DNA from: Rhexocercosporidium sp. MPI-PUGE-AT-0058
Lineage: Eukaryota; Ascomycota; Leotiomycetes; Helotiales
Direction of reading: 5' to 3'
DNA: 64,000 nucleotides
NCBI GenBank assembly: GCA_020746875.1
Contig: JAGTJL010000013.1
Span: forward strand, 1,426,001 to 1,490,000
Positions within the stretch are counted from its first letter, which is position 1, and each line of letters begins with the position of its first letter. Of the stretch, positions 34,433-44,900 are shown piece after piece. The notes under the pieces are model-generated. The model was not told where the DNA came from. It made no database searches and was given only the letters and a program-made list of their open reading frames with translations. A program made the position numbers and the translations under genes.

Positions 34433-35013
34433 ATGCAATGGAATGGTGGGCGTGGGGGTTGGAGTTGGAGAGATAGTGTATGCGGTTTGTGGGATTTGTG
34501 CTGGTAGGGCATGATCACTTGTTTGAGATTATAAATAAGATGGCACTATGATACTTGTTCTGAGTAAGAGTATTTGAGCCTCATGAACCAAAAGGAAAGC
34601 TGCGTTGTTGAGTTGAAGACTGAGAGTGTGGGGGTAGCGATTGCAATGTCATTATTCATCCAACATCCCCCCAAATCCCACGTCCTGCTCGCCTGACCCT
34701 TAAAAAACCCCTGATGTGGTTAACATCCAGGAACCGAAATTAAGTTGTATCTTAATGTCTCAAACTATACAATTTTTGATACGCACGTGAGTAAAATCAA
34801 AATTATATACAAGCCTCAAGCCTCACCGCGTCCGTCGGCAGACCTTCCTCAGCTCCCCGCCGCTAGTCCACTATGGAGCTGTCCGACGCCGCCAGCGACA
34901 AGGATTGACGTCGCTTTGCTTTCATCAAGAAACTTGGGGATTCAAAGCTCTTGAAAACAATAAATTCACTTCTCATCACCATTTGGATATCACAACAACA
35001 TCAAGTCGCAAAG
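34433..35013. promoter_or_regulatory. Upstream region of SYM1
   Basis: About 580 bases with the TRAX 3' end and the SYM1 promoter. An A/T-rich part at 34730-34810 lies about 250 bases before the SYM1 start. No coding sequence recognised. Confidence 0.4.
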
Positions 35014-35727
35014 ATGTTCAGATGGTAAGTCAAACCCTACACCTTACAAATATCAATTGGGTTTTATTATGTGCAAGAGACAATTGTTGATCGAGTCTGC
35101 AGGTACCAAATGAAGCTGGCCTCGCGCCCAATCCTGACGCAGAGCGTCACTACGGCGGTGCTCTTCGCAACGGGAGATACGATGGCACAACAGTTGGTTG
35201 AGAAGAAGGGATTAGACAAACATGATCTGGCACGAACGGGACGCATGGCTTTATACGGAGGAGGTCCGTTGTAGTCTTTCACGATCTCAACACCCACCCA
35301 CACCCATATCCCCACCGATATCCATGCCCTCACCGATAGTTTCAGAATTTGGCTGACATTCGATTGTACAGCAATCTTCGGCCCAGCCGCCACAACCTGG
35401 TTTAAATTCCTCCAGAACAAAGTCGTCCTCCCGAACAAGAACGCCGAGATCCTTGCGCGAGTCGCCTGCGACCAGACGATGTTTGCCAGCACGAACCTGT
35501 TCGTCTTCCTCAGCAGTATGGCGATCATGGAGGGGTCAAGTCCGAAGGATAAGCTGGACCAGAGCTACTGGACAGCGCTAAAGTCGAACTGGATGGTCTG
35601 GCCGTTCATCCAGTGCGTTAACTTTAAACTGGTGCCGCTGCATCATAGGGTGTTGGTTGTTAATGTTATCTCGTTGGGGTGGAATTGCTATCTGAGTTTC
35701 TTGAATAGCCAGTCGAGTGCTAAGTAG
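35014..35727 (+). CDS. SYM1: Mpv17/PMP22 family inner mitochondrial membrane protein
   Basis: Three exons (35014-35024, 35103-35263, 35372-35727) encode 175 residues. The first exon has just three codons plus two bases (MFR and part of Trp). Landmarks are [49 protein letters not shown] and the C-terminal signature [20 protein letters not shown], with four membrane segments. Yeast Sym1 sits in the inner mitochondrial membrane and is needed for growth on ethanol at high temperature; vertebrate Mpv17 loss depletes mtDNA. The second donor (GTCCGT) is weak but is the only one that restores GGAIFGPA. Length is normal for the family. Confidence 0.93.
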
Positions 35728-36610
35728 GGGGTTTGAGGCATGGATAGAGGGATAGATAGAGGGTCGTCCAGGTATAGATGCTCTGGTGCTTGTCTTTTCA
35801 GGTTGCAGTTTGGGAGAATGCTGCATACCTAGGTACGGGTCTGCTTTTTAGATCGTTTGGCGTTCGGGCGTTGCATTTGTTAGATGCTTGCATCCACCGA
35901 GATTCTTGATATCTCTGAGCAAAAGCCTTTCTTTAGACATCGTTCGGTTCGCATACACACATGGATTTCTCATTTGAAGCTTCCATTCATGTTCGCTTTG
36001 TTTTGGTGTCGCTGAACGTATCGGTCTCAATTGAACGAGTATCAAAGATGTGAGGCTTGAGTTCCCTACATCACAGCCCAGCAACCTTGTCACAGTCACT
36101 CGATAGAATACAAGTATATATTTTATTACCTAGAACAATCTCTCATGTAGGCAATTGGAAAGCCAAATCGTATTTTGGAAGCAAAAGCCGAGCACGTGAC
36201 GTCCGAGCCAAAGCCCTCAATCTGGGCAAGCGCCACGCAGCCGCGCGAGAGGTTAGTTCCTGGTGAGCCAGCATCTTCGAAATTTGGAGCGAATCGCAAC
36301 CGTAAATTTGATCGCAAACAACACCACCGCTTTCAACCACACCCTCAACCCTTCATACTTGACGACTTGCCTGGAGCAACAGTCGCCCAAGCCGTATCTT
36401 CCTATTCCGACCCAACACGGTGCCTGACTTTTCCTTTCTGCGCCAAAAGTTCACCATTCACCACTTCCTCGAATTCACCTCACCCCAACCTCGTTCTTGC
36501 CTTCTACAAGAAGACACCTCGAGACGAGACGTCCCAACCCTCCCACGAATAAAACCTTCGACGTCGTCGATCATCATCTTCAACAACAACCTCCCACACA
36601 ACCCGCAATC
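35728..36610. promoter_or_regulatory. Upstream region and leader of the eIF4E gene
   Basis: Near 0.9 kb with no gene supported. From about 36320 to 36610 it becomes CA- and CT-rich with few G, as in strong fungal housekeeping promoters and leaders; small ATG-initiated frames (36420, 36497) in this leader are not recognisable proteins. Confidence 0.45.
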
Positions 36611-37519
36611 ATGGCAGCAGTCGCCCCACAAACACCCATTGATTCCTCCACACCCGTCGACCTGACCACCATTCCCATCTCTCCAGAAGGCGCCAACCGC
36701 GACGAGAACAAGAAGCCCACACCCAGCGGAGAGGATGAGCAGATCACCGTCTTCCACGACAAGGACAACTTCAACGTCAAGCACCCGCTCATGCACAAGT
36801 GGACACTCTGGTTCACCAAGCCACCCAGCGGCAAGGCAAGTTTTGCGCCTGGGCCTCCAAAACACACATCTGCTGACTTTATGCGCAGGGCGATAACTGG
36901 AATGATTTGCTGAAGGAGGTCATCACTTTCAACTCTGTTGAGGAATTCTGGGGTGTCTATGTACGTTTGTTCGTTTATTTGTTTGCTTTGTTATCGTTTG
37001 CTTGATGCATAATTACTGACTACATGGTAGAACAACATCGCTCCCGTCTCCGAACTCGCCCTCAAGTCCGACTACCACCTCTTCAAGGAGAACGTCCGTC
37101 CAGAATGGGAGGATCCCCAGAACAAGCACGGTGGAAAGTGGTCATACCAATTCAAGGAGAAGCGCAACGTCCCCATCGACGACCTCTGGCTGCACGTTAT
37201 GCTCTCGGCCATCGGCGAAACTCTCGAGGACGAAGATGACGGAGAACTCATGGGCGTCGTCGTCAATGTCCGAAAGGGCTTCTACCGTATTGGTGTCTGG
37301 ACCCGCACGATTGGAAAGAGTATCCCTGGTGGGGGAGATGGTGATGTTGCTGGTGGAAAGGGTCGCTCGATAGAGAAGGGAAAGGAGGTCTTGATGAATA
37401 TTGGCCGCAAATTCAAGGAGGTTCTGAAGGTCCCTTCGACTGAGGCTGTTGAGTTCTCGGGTCATACCGATAGTGCTCACAGTGGCAGTACTCGCGCGAA
37501 GGCCAAGTATGTCGTCTGA
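36611..37519 (+). CDS. Translation initiation factor eIF4E (mRNA cap-binding protein)
   Basis: Three exons (36611-36835, 36889-36960, 37031-37519) give 261 residues. It binds the 5' m7G cap and, with eIF4G and eIF4A, loads the small ribosomal subunit. The fold is marked by HPLMHKWTLWF, the cap-stacking Trp in GDNWND and the Trp-Glu pair in RPEWEDPQNKHGGKW, VEEFWGVYNNI (eIF4G-contact face) and DLWLHVMLSAIGE. A disordered N-terminal tail of about 50 residues, and a Gly-rich insert (SIPGGGDGDVAGGKG) between the last strands, are typical of filamentous fungal forms. The first intron has a GC donor (GCAAGT at 36836) and normal AG acceptor; no GT donor nearby restores the conserved GKGDNW. Confidence 0.96.
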
Positions 37520-38283
37520 TGGGGTTTCCCAATTAGCCTGGACCGACCGCCTTTGCTCTTTTCCGATTTTTGCGTTGCGTTGCGTTTGCGGATGCGTCAG
37601 TATGATTTTTGCTGAAATACGCATAAGGGTGGGAAGGGTGGTAGCCAGCTAGCTCAGCTATGTTTGCTGGGTCATTTCGGCTGCATTGTTTACTACCTGC
37701 TTGCTCGCTCGCTTGCTTTCCAGGAGGCACGCACACGCACTTCACATTTTCATGGCGTTATTCCTGCTTGAGCGAGAACTGGCTCGGGATGTGTTTATAG
37801 ATCGGGCAAAATTCAAAAGTGCAACGAACAATCAATCAATCAATGACTACGTACTTTATGTCGCTGGACTAGTGGCTACTAGATCTTGTGGAGAGTTCAA
37901 AGGTGTAATTCCTTTAGAGTCTAGACGAGTGATATCTGTGATATGTAGAGAATTCGAGTAGTCCATCCTCTTGATCCTTGACTTCAAAATCTGTGGTCTG
38001 TTTTCATGAGCAAATGCCATTAAAGCGGGCGTTTATAGTACCCTTATAAATAGAGATGAGATTTTTTACATTATCTAACTATCTATCCAGCTATCCATGT
38101 TTTTATCTATCCGCCTCCCCCTTCCCACACACACAAACACATATATATTATATATATTATAATACATCCATATTCCTCAGTGGCCCGAATATATTTTAAA
38201 ACGTCCCTTCTGACAACAATATGTACAGTTTTGTGTGGTTTCTGAATACGTGATCTTACATGATTGATTAATAGGGGGTGTTT
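37520..38283. other. Convergent 3' region, no gene seen
   Basis: Between eIF4E and the acyl-CoA synthetase, which converge. It contains an AT dinucleotide-rich patch (ATATATATTATATATATTAT, near 38139-38160) and GCTC/CTTG repeats near 37700. A 91-codon frame at 37686 has no recognisable features. Confidence 0.45.
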
Positions 38284-40458
38284 TTACATCTCGTCACCAC
38301 TCGCTTCTTCGGCGAAGACTTGTTTGACTAGTTGTTTTTTGTTGACTGTTTTTGTTGCCTTGTTAGCGTGTTTGTGTCAAGTAAGATTGGGGAAGGGTTC
38401 AAGGGGGCGGCTTTGAAGGAGAAGGGGAACGAAGGTGGAAGAGAAAAAAAAAGGAAAGGGAAAAGGAAAGGGAAAGGGAAAGGGAAAGGGAAAGGGAAAG
38501 GGAAAGGGAAAGGGAAAGGGAAAGGGAAGAAAAAAAGACGACTCACTCTTCCCCATGGCATTCCTCGGAATCTCATCCACGACCTTCATAACCTGCGGGA
38601 TCTTATACCGCGCCAACCGCTCCTTCAAAGCCCTCCTCATATCCATCGGTCCCCACTTTCCGCCCTTCAAACCCTCCGCATCCTCACTCAGAATAACCAC
38701 AGCCCCGACCTTCTGTCCCCATTTCCCCGATGGGACAGCCACGACTGCCGCTTCGGCTATCTGTGGGAGGGAGAGTAGCTCGCGCTCTACTTCTAAAGCG
38801 CTGACTTTCTCGCCGCCCGATTTGATGATATCGGCGCTTTTGCGCCCGCGGATGAAATACATCGGTCCGCGAGCCCATCCCTGCGAGCTATGTCCTGCGC
38901 TCGGGACGTCTCGTCGAACAGCCACATCGCCCGTCTTGAACCAGCGGCCTTTCCCATCGTCGCCACCGACGTGCTCTGCTAACGTAGCTTTCTCGTTGCG
39001 GAAATACTCTTTGAAGACCGTCGGGCCGCGGAGTTGAATCTCACCGTCCCGCTCCTTGCCGTCCTTGTCGAGCTCCTGTCCTATTTGAATGACTTCGTTC
39101 GTTTCCGTGTCGACGAGACGTACTTCTACGCCCGGAAGCGGCCAGCCTACGGAGCCGTCTACGCGGTCGGATGGTGAGAGGCCGCAGGAGAGTGCCATGC
39201 CTACTTCTGTCATGCCGTAGCGCTCGAGGAGGACATTGCCGCTGCTGAGGTCGGACCAAGCTTTTTTGGTGGGGGTTGGGAGGGCGGCAGACCCGGAGAT
39301 GTTGAGTCTCAGATGGGAGGGGGAGATGCCTTTCTTGGCGGCAGTTTGGATGGAGGGGGGGAGGTCTTTGAATGTGCTTAGGAGGCGGTTGTAGACTGTT
39401 GGGACGACGGTGAAGAATGTGATGGGAGCGGGAAGACTTGAGTTTGCGGCTTGGGAAGGTAGGAAAGGGGCCGCGAAGCGTGACCAGGCGGAGGTTGCGT
39501 TGAAGGGGAAAAGGAATTCGATTGTGGAGCCGGCGAAGAGGGGGGCGAGGATGGCGTTTACGGTGCCGTGGATGTGATGGAGGGGGAGGACGTGAAGAAG
39601 GTGATCTTTGGGAGAGTAGTTCCATGCTGTGACGAGAGAATTTGCTTGTGCTGTTAGAGCTGATGAGGGGAGCAATACTCCTTTCTGTAGATCTCTTAGT
39701 TGAATATCAATTCCTTTCAGTTTGAACACTTACAGGTCTGTTCGTCGTTCCAGATGTATATAACATCATCCCTCCCTTCCCATCACTCGATCCTTCAAGA
39801 GTGACCTTCCCCTCCGCATCTCCCCCAAGCTTCTTCTCAAGCCTAATATATTTCGGCTTCCCCTCCAAATCTAGCTTTAGGACTTCCTCCGCTTTACTCT
39901 CGAATTTCTTAGACGACAAGAGCATAGAAGCCTGGCTCTGATCCATAATATACTGCAACTCATTCGCTGGGAACGCAGGCGAGAGAGGGAGAGCAATTGA
40001 GTGTGCCCCAAGGATCGAAAGCAACGTCACTATACTTTACATTAATTTTCTACCATCTTTACATTCTGGGATAATACACTCTGCGCACCTACATAGTCAT
40101 AGCTATTCTCCACGAGAAAAGCTATCCTCTGGCCCTCTACAGAGCTACTTCCAGCTTCCCTGACTAGTCTATCCTTCCCCTCTGCTACATCTTTTAAAAG
40201 CTCGCCGTATTTGAAGCGTCGGCCGGATGTTGAGTGTATGACGACTGTGGATTGCGGGTCGTGGTTCGCGATCGCTTCGAAGATGGGGAGACGAGGGAGA
40301 GTGGAGGACATTCTGAGGGATTGGGAGGAGGAATGGAGACGGAGAGGGAGAGGAGTGTGCAATTGGCGGTGTATAGGTATTGAGAGGGGACAAGGTACGG
40401 ATATAGAGGCAGCAAATTTGCGACGGAGAAGTGAAGATGTACTTCTCAGGCACGGCAT
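38284..40458 (-). CDS. ACSF3-like acyl-CoA (malonyl-/methylmalonyl-CoA) synthetase, mitochondrial
   Basis: Four exons (40458-40089, 40029-39734, 39684-38547, 38345-38284) give 621 residues. Adenylate-forming enzyme: ATP motif LYTSGTTNRPKGVLL, YGMTEVGMALS, WFKTGDVAV, GRKSADIIKSGGEKVSALEVE and the C-terminal catalytic Lys in NAMGKINKK. The SADIIKSGG and ERYGMTE contexts are those of the ACSF3/malonyl-CoA synthetase branch. The first 50 residues are Arg/Ser/Leu-rich without acids (SSLLRRKFAASIS), a mitochondrial presequence, and a second ATG at codon 50 (MSSTLPRLP) could give a cytosolic form. Its product would feed mitochondrial fatty acid synthesis. The last intron (201 bp) carries a (AAAGGG)10 repeat. 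Divergent from a BolA gene. Confidence 0.88.
38467..38526. repeat. Perfect AAAGGG hexanucleotide microsatellite (10 units) inside an intron
   Basis: Ten uninterrupted AAAGGG units; imperfect purine-only sequence extends on both sides (about 38443-38536). It fills most of the 201-base last intron of the acyl-CoA synthetase gene, which reads (CCCTTT)n in the transcript. Confidence 0.95.
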
Positions 40459-41030
40459 GGCGCAAGAGGGGAGGGGTGTGGAAGGGTGGGATGGAGGGAG
40501 GTTCAGGTCGGTGGTCGTGGATCGGCGACCAGGGGGGTCATTGTACTTGACGCCGGTACATTATTAAATTGGGGGTTCGGTGGGATCCAATTTATGGTAA
40601 CGTTGGTGGCATCGTTCGGCTGTAGATTTGGCGCCGAGGAAGAAGAGGAGGAGGAGGAGGAGAAGGCTATTGAAGCTGGTGGAGGGACGGGGGACGGAGG
40701 ACGGAGGACGGGATGGAAGGCCGAGACTCTCAAGCGACCGAACCGAGAGCTGCATGTCATTTTTTCTGCATTTCCATCCAGCCTTTGCCGAAGAAGACCC
40801 GACCGAGTATACCGAGTATCAGTCAACAAACCACTGGAGCTATCTCTGCATTCTCTAGGTATCATTCTACATCAGCCGTTACAGGAATACAACACAACCA
40901 CAACTCCTTGCAAAAATCACCGACTATCCAGCTTGATCGCACCATCTCACACACACACGCCATCAAGGAAAGCAAGCTCTTGAAGGAGAAGGAAGAAGAG
41001 GAATATACTCAGAAACAGCACAGCTTCTTG
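40459..41030. promoter_or_regulatory. Divergent promoter of the acyl-CoA synthetase and BolA genes
   Basis: These 572 bases separate two genes whose products both carry mitochondrial presequences. A purine-rich GGAGGAGGA run lies near 40640-40665. The short frames here overlap in all frames and are not supported as genes. Confidence 0.45.
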
Positions 41031-41559
41031 ATGCTACGCAGATCTCTAGTTGCGTTCGCAAAGCGACAACCACGAGCATTTCTTTCCACAACCACATCCA
41101 GAATGGCTTCACAAACACCAATGGAAGATGTTATGCGCCTCAAGGTACCATCCCCCGTCCCTCCCTCCTCCCTCCTCCACCCTCCAAAACCAAAACCAAA
41201 ACCAAAACCAACCAACTAACCCCTCCCTCCCTCCCCAGATAACAACAGCCCTCTCCCCCTCCCACCTCGAGATCCACAACGACTCGCACCTACACTCGCA
41301 CCACAAAGCCATGGCGGGGTCTACCTCGCAAGAGACGCATTTCCGCGTCGTCATCACGTCCGAGGCCTTCGAGAAGAAGATGCAGCCGGCGAGGCATCGG
41401 ATGGTCTATAGCTTGCTGAAGGAGGAGATGGGTATGGAGGGCGGGATTCACGCGTTGCAGTTGAGGACTAGGACGGCGGAGGAGGAGAGGAGGCAGATGC
41501 AGAGGGAGCGGGAGGAGGGGGAGGGGGAGGGGGAGAAGGTTGGAGAGGGGGGTGCTTAG
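41031..41559 (+). CDS. BolA-like protein, mitochondrial (BOL1/Uvi31 type)
   Basis: Two exons (41031-41144, 41239-41559; intron 94 bp) give 144 residues. The N terminus (MLRRSLVAFAKRQPRAFLST) is a mitochondrial presequence. The BolA fold follows: ITTALSPSHLEIHNDSHLHS, a gap, THFRVVITSEAFEKKMQPARHRMVY and GIHALQLRTRT. The His in the loop region and the His in ARHR are the positions that help hold an Fe-S cluster with monothiol glutaredoxin. The C-terminal 25 residues are a Glu/Gly-rich low-complexity extension (EREEGEGEGEKVGEGGA), not usual for the family. BolA proteins assist delivery of 4Fe-4S clusters to enzymes such as lipoate synthase. The intron 3' half is a CCTCC/CAAAAC repeat. Confidence 0.92.
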
Positions 41560-41912
41560 ATGGGGGCATTTTGGAGGGGCTTATAGAATTCGGGGGGGGT
41601 TGAGACTTTTACGCGGTTCAAGTTGATCAAGGAACAAGAAATGGGCAATGCCAGGGCAGTTATGGATCGGGTTGGTGGGTGGTTAGTTCACAAGGGCAGG
41701 TCCATGATGCACAGGAGCTAGTGGTCCTGGGAGGTCGTGGGTAAAGCAAGTTCATCACTTGCAAATGTACTTATGTATGTACCGATCATTGTATTATATC
41801 GTCGAAGCGGTTGTACTGTATTGTACCATCTTCTTAGATGTCGCTCAAAACGCCACACCTTGCTATGCTGATATCAAAATAATCACTCGCTTAAACACCT
41901 TCATTCCCCCGT
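41560..41912. other. Convergent 3' region, no gene seen
   Basis: About 350 bases between the BolA stop and the stop of the large OB-fold gene. Nothing recognised. Confidence 0.5.
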
Positions 41913-44900
41913 TCAGTACTCCCACGCCTGAGTTTCTGGCTCCATATACTTTGCTGGAGTCTTCGTGCTCGGCTCTCCCTTGGGCTTAGTGCAGAACCTC
42001 TTCGCAGGCGTCGAGTAAGGCGTAGAGGCTCTGGAGGACAAGCCACCGCTTTTCCTGCGTTGAGCTACTGCCTTCGCAGCTTCAGCCAGGTCTCTGTATG
42101 GTCTCTTCTTTGCTGGTCTCGGGGAGTCTGCATTTGGTGAAAATCCGCTCTGTCTTTGGGAAGGCATAGGTCCCTTTACAAGAGGCCCTTTTTTGACACT
42201 GGATGTTTCTGCAGTTTGTGGCTCCTCTACTGGATCGTCTGCGCGCAGCTGAGCTACCCATTTCTCGGTGAAATCGGGAAGTTCTGGTGATGCTCTGGCT
42301 GCTTCAAATACGCTCGCCGTGGCCGGAAGAGTGTCGAAGACTTCGCTGTCTCGTGATATCGGTCTGTGTGGCTTCTCCCGCCTATTGAAAGTTGGTGATG
42401 CGAACGAAGAGGTTCGCAATGGGGGAGGTAGAGTTGCGCGTCTCTGATCGTTAGAGTGCTGTCTCTTTCTAGATTCTGCGGACGTAACAGTTGTATCTTT
42501 TGGGTCGGGAAAGGCATGGCTTCTTCCCGACCGTGGAGATGGCGAATTTTGATCATGGTTACCGCTGCACTGCTTCCATGGAAGTGCACGTCGCTTCTTG
42601 TCACTTCTTTCTACCTCGGTAACGGGTCTCGTCGAATCACCAAGTTCCTCTCTTCTCTGAACAGAGTGTAACTGACTTGGAGTTTCAAAGAATGGCTTCC
42701 TGGCATGCCGACGTGGAGTGTTACCAGAGAGCCCGAGTTCAGGGCTCGCTCCTCTTTCCTCAAATCGAATTGCTGCTAGGGGATCCATTGTTGTTTTGAC
42801 TTCAGCCTGTGCTACCATGACCTTCGAGCTCTTCCTCTCGAAAACTTTCGCAGGCGGAGTATCTGCAGCTGGGGCATTGAATTTGTCTCTGACATACTTC
42901 ACGTACAGAGGGTTTAGCAATGATAGTGCAGCTGCAAGCTTGTCCTTGTCATCAATGAAACTTTGCTGGTAGACAGGCTTTTGGACGAAGCTGTCGTAGT
43001 ACTCCCATGCAGTCATCCTCTTTTCTGGGTGATTCCTTACGAATGGCTCAAAGTCAACGTAGGCTCGAATGAAGTCATCGCATATGCTCCAATGCGGTAT
43101 TTGCTTCCTTCTAAGCCATTCTAAGCATACCAAAGCGCGCGTAAAACACTTTCTGTCGCCAGTGTAGTCCGGATACGTAGTGAGGAAGTTGCCAAACGTG
43201 AGATATTTCAAATCACTGGCTTCTTCGATCCGGAACTGTCCTTGAGGGATCATGCCACTCGGGGATTTCGTGAGTGGTAGATCTCTTGTCTTGGATGTTT
43301 GGCTGGGTTGAGGTTGCTCATGAGTTTCGTTTGTATCTTGGTGGATAGGCATCGAATCTTCTGCTTGTATGACTGTGGGTGATGGAATTTGTTCGTCGAC
43401 TAATGTTTGGGCTTCCACAGAGGGAAAGTTGGACGGCTGTGTGGCTTGGTGAGGCAGTGATTGCTCATCATTCTCAGCGATACGAGACTCTGCAATCGAT
43501 AAGTCGTCTACTTCAGTGGTCGCTTGAAGAGAACGTGCAATGTTGTCTTCAGGAGCGAGAGACTGTGCAGATGCTAGGCTCTCCGGTTCAAGAGCTTCTC
43601 GAGGCGAAGAGTGACCATCTGCCTCATCGGGGAGTGGTTGTGCAGATGACGGGGTCCCTGGCTCAGTTGACTCTCGGGCCGTATCCTGTTCGTAGGGTTT
43701 TCTTGGAGGAGTAAAGAATGCTATGGCTTCTTGGTCGACGGCTTTTGGAAGCAGAGACTGATCATGGAATCGACTGCTGGGAGATGAATAGCGTGATGAT
43801 CGATTCGGCTCAACTAGTTTCTGGGGTGGAAGTCCTTCGAAGGTAATCTCATCCTGTAGAGGACCTATGTCTACAACATAATTGTGTACTGGCTGTGTCA
43901 GCTCCAGAGATTCTTTGCTGACATCAATACCTATAGGTATATCTGGACTTGGTGACAGAAGAAGCGTGGGCACGAGCTCTGGATCTGCTTCAGGTGTCTT
44001 GGACCTCTCAGCATTTAGAATCGGTCGAGGAAACACTGGTGACGACGGCAATCTGGCGGGTCCCATTTCGATATCGGAAGCTTGTCGGGTCAGCCTCATT
44101 TCTGCTTTGAATTTGCGCCTAGCATCTCGGGCTTTTCTCTTTCCTTCTTCCTTCAACCACGCGGCCGTTTGATTGCCCCCCGACGAAGGCTCATTCAGAT
44201 CAGAGAACAACATCTGGCGTTCTCGTCTTGATAAGTGAGCCTGTGGCAATGAAGTGCTAGTATTTGAATCTTTCATTGCAGAGCTTTCTCCAGCCATGCC
44301 ACGCTGCCGCTGGGCATGATTTCCTGGGAGCTTCGAGGAACGGAAAGTATGGCCTGAAGGCGTTGTGGACTCTCGCTCGCTGGGATATCTGGACAATTTA
44401 TCGGATTTGGCAGGTGATACCCGTAACTCTTCTCTCTTAACATCACGAGAAATAACGGTCTCTTCGACCACTTTTTCCTCTGCTGTGTCATCCTTACGCT
44501 GCAAACTTCTGGTCTCATTGAGATTTTGGACTTGGGTCATGGTGATCTGAGTGTGATCGACGGTGTGACCTGTATGTATTCCCTCAGTACTGGAAAGCAG
44601 ATTTTTACCTGTCGAAACTTGGTCTGTTAAGCTTGTTATTTGCTTGCTTGAGCTGCTGGTGTCATTGAATGTAGCGGGAATAATTGGACTGGACGAGATG
44701 ACATCTTTAGCCCTTTCGGAGCCCGTGGCCGTTCGACGTAACGAGGCTTCGTCAAAGCTGCGGGACTTTGCATACGGTGTCCGCTTTACCTGTATATACG
44801 TCGAGTTTGGGGGTGCTGTTGAAGGCAGTTCCTGGGAAGCTTTGGTGGGATTCTTCACCTGCACATCCTCTACATCAACAATGTCTCCAATGGCATATGG

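Noticed and set aside
38435..38600. Plus-strand open frame with a long Gly-Lys repeat
   Set aside because: It is only the translation of the AAAGGG microsatellite, which lies in an intron of the minus-strand acyl-CoA synthetase.
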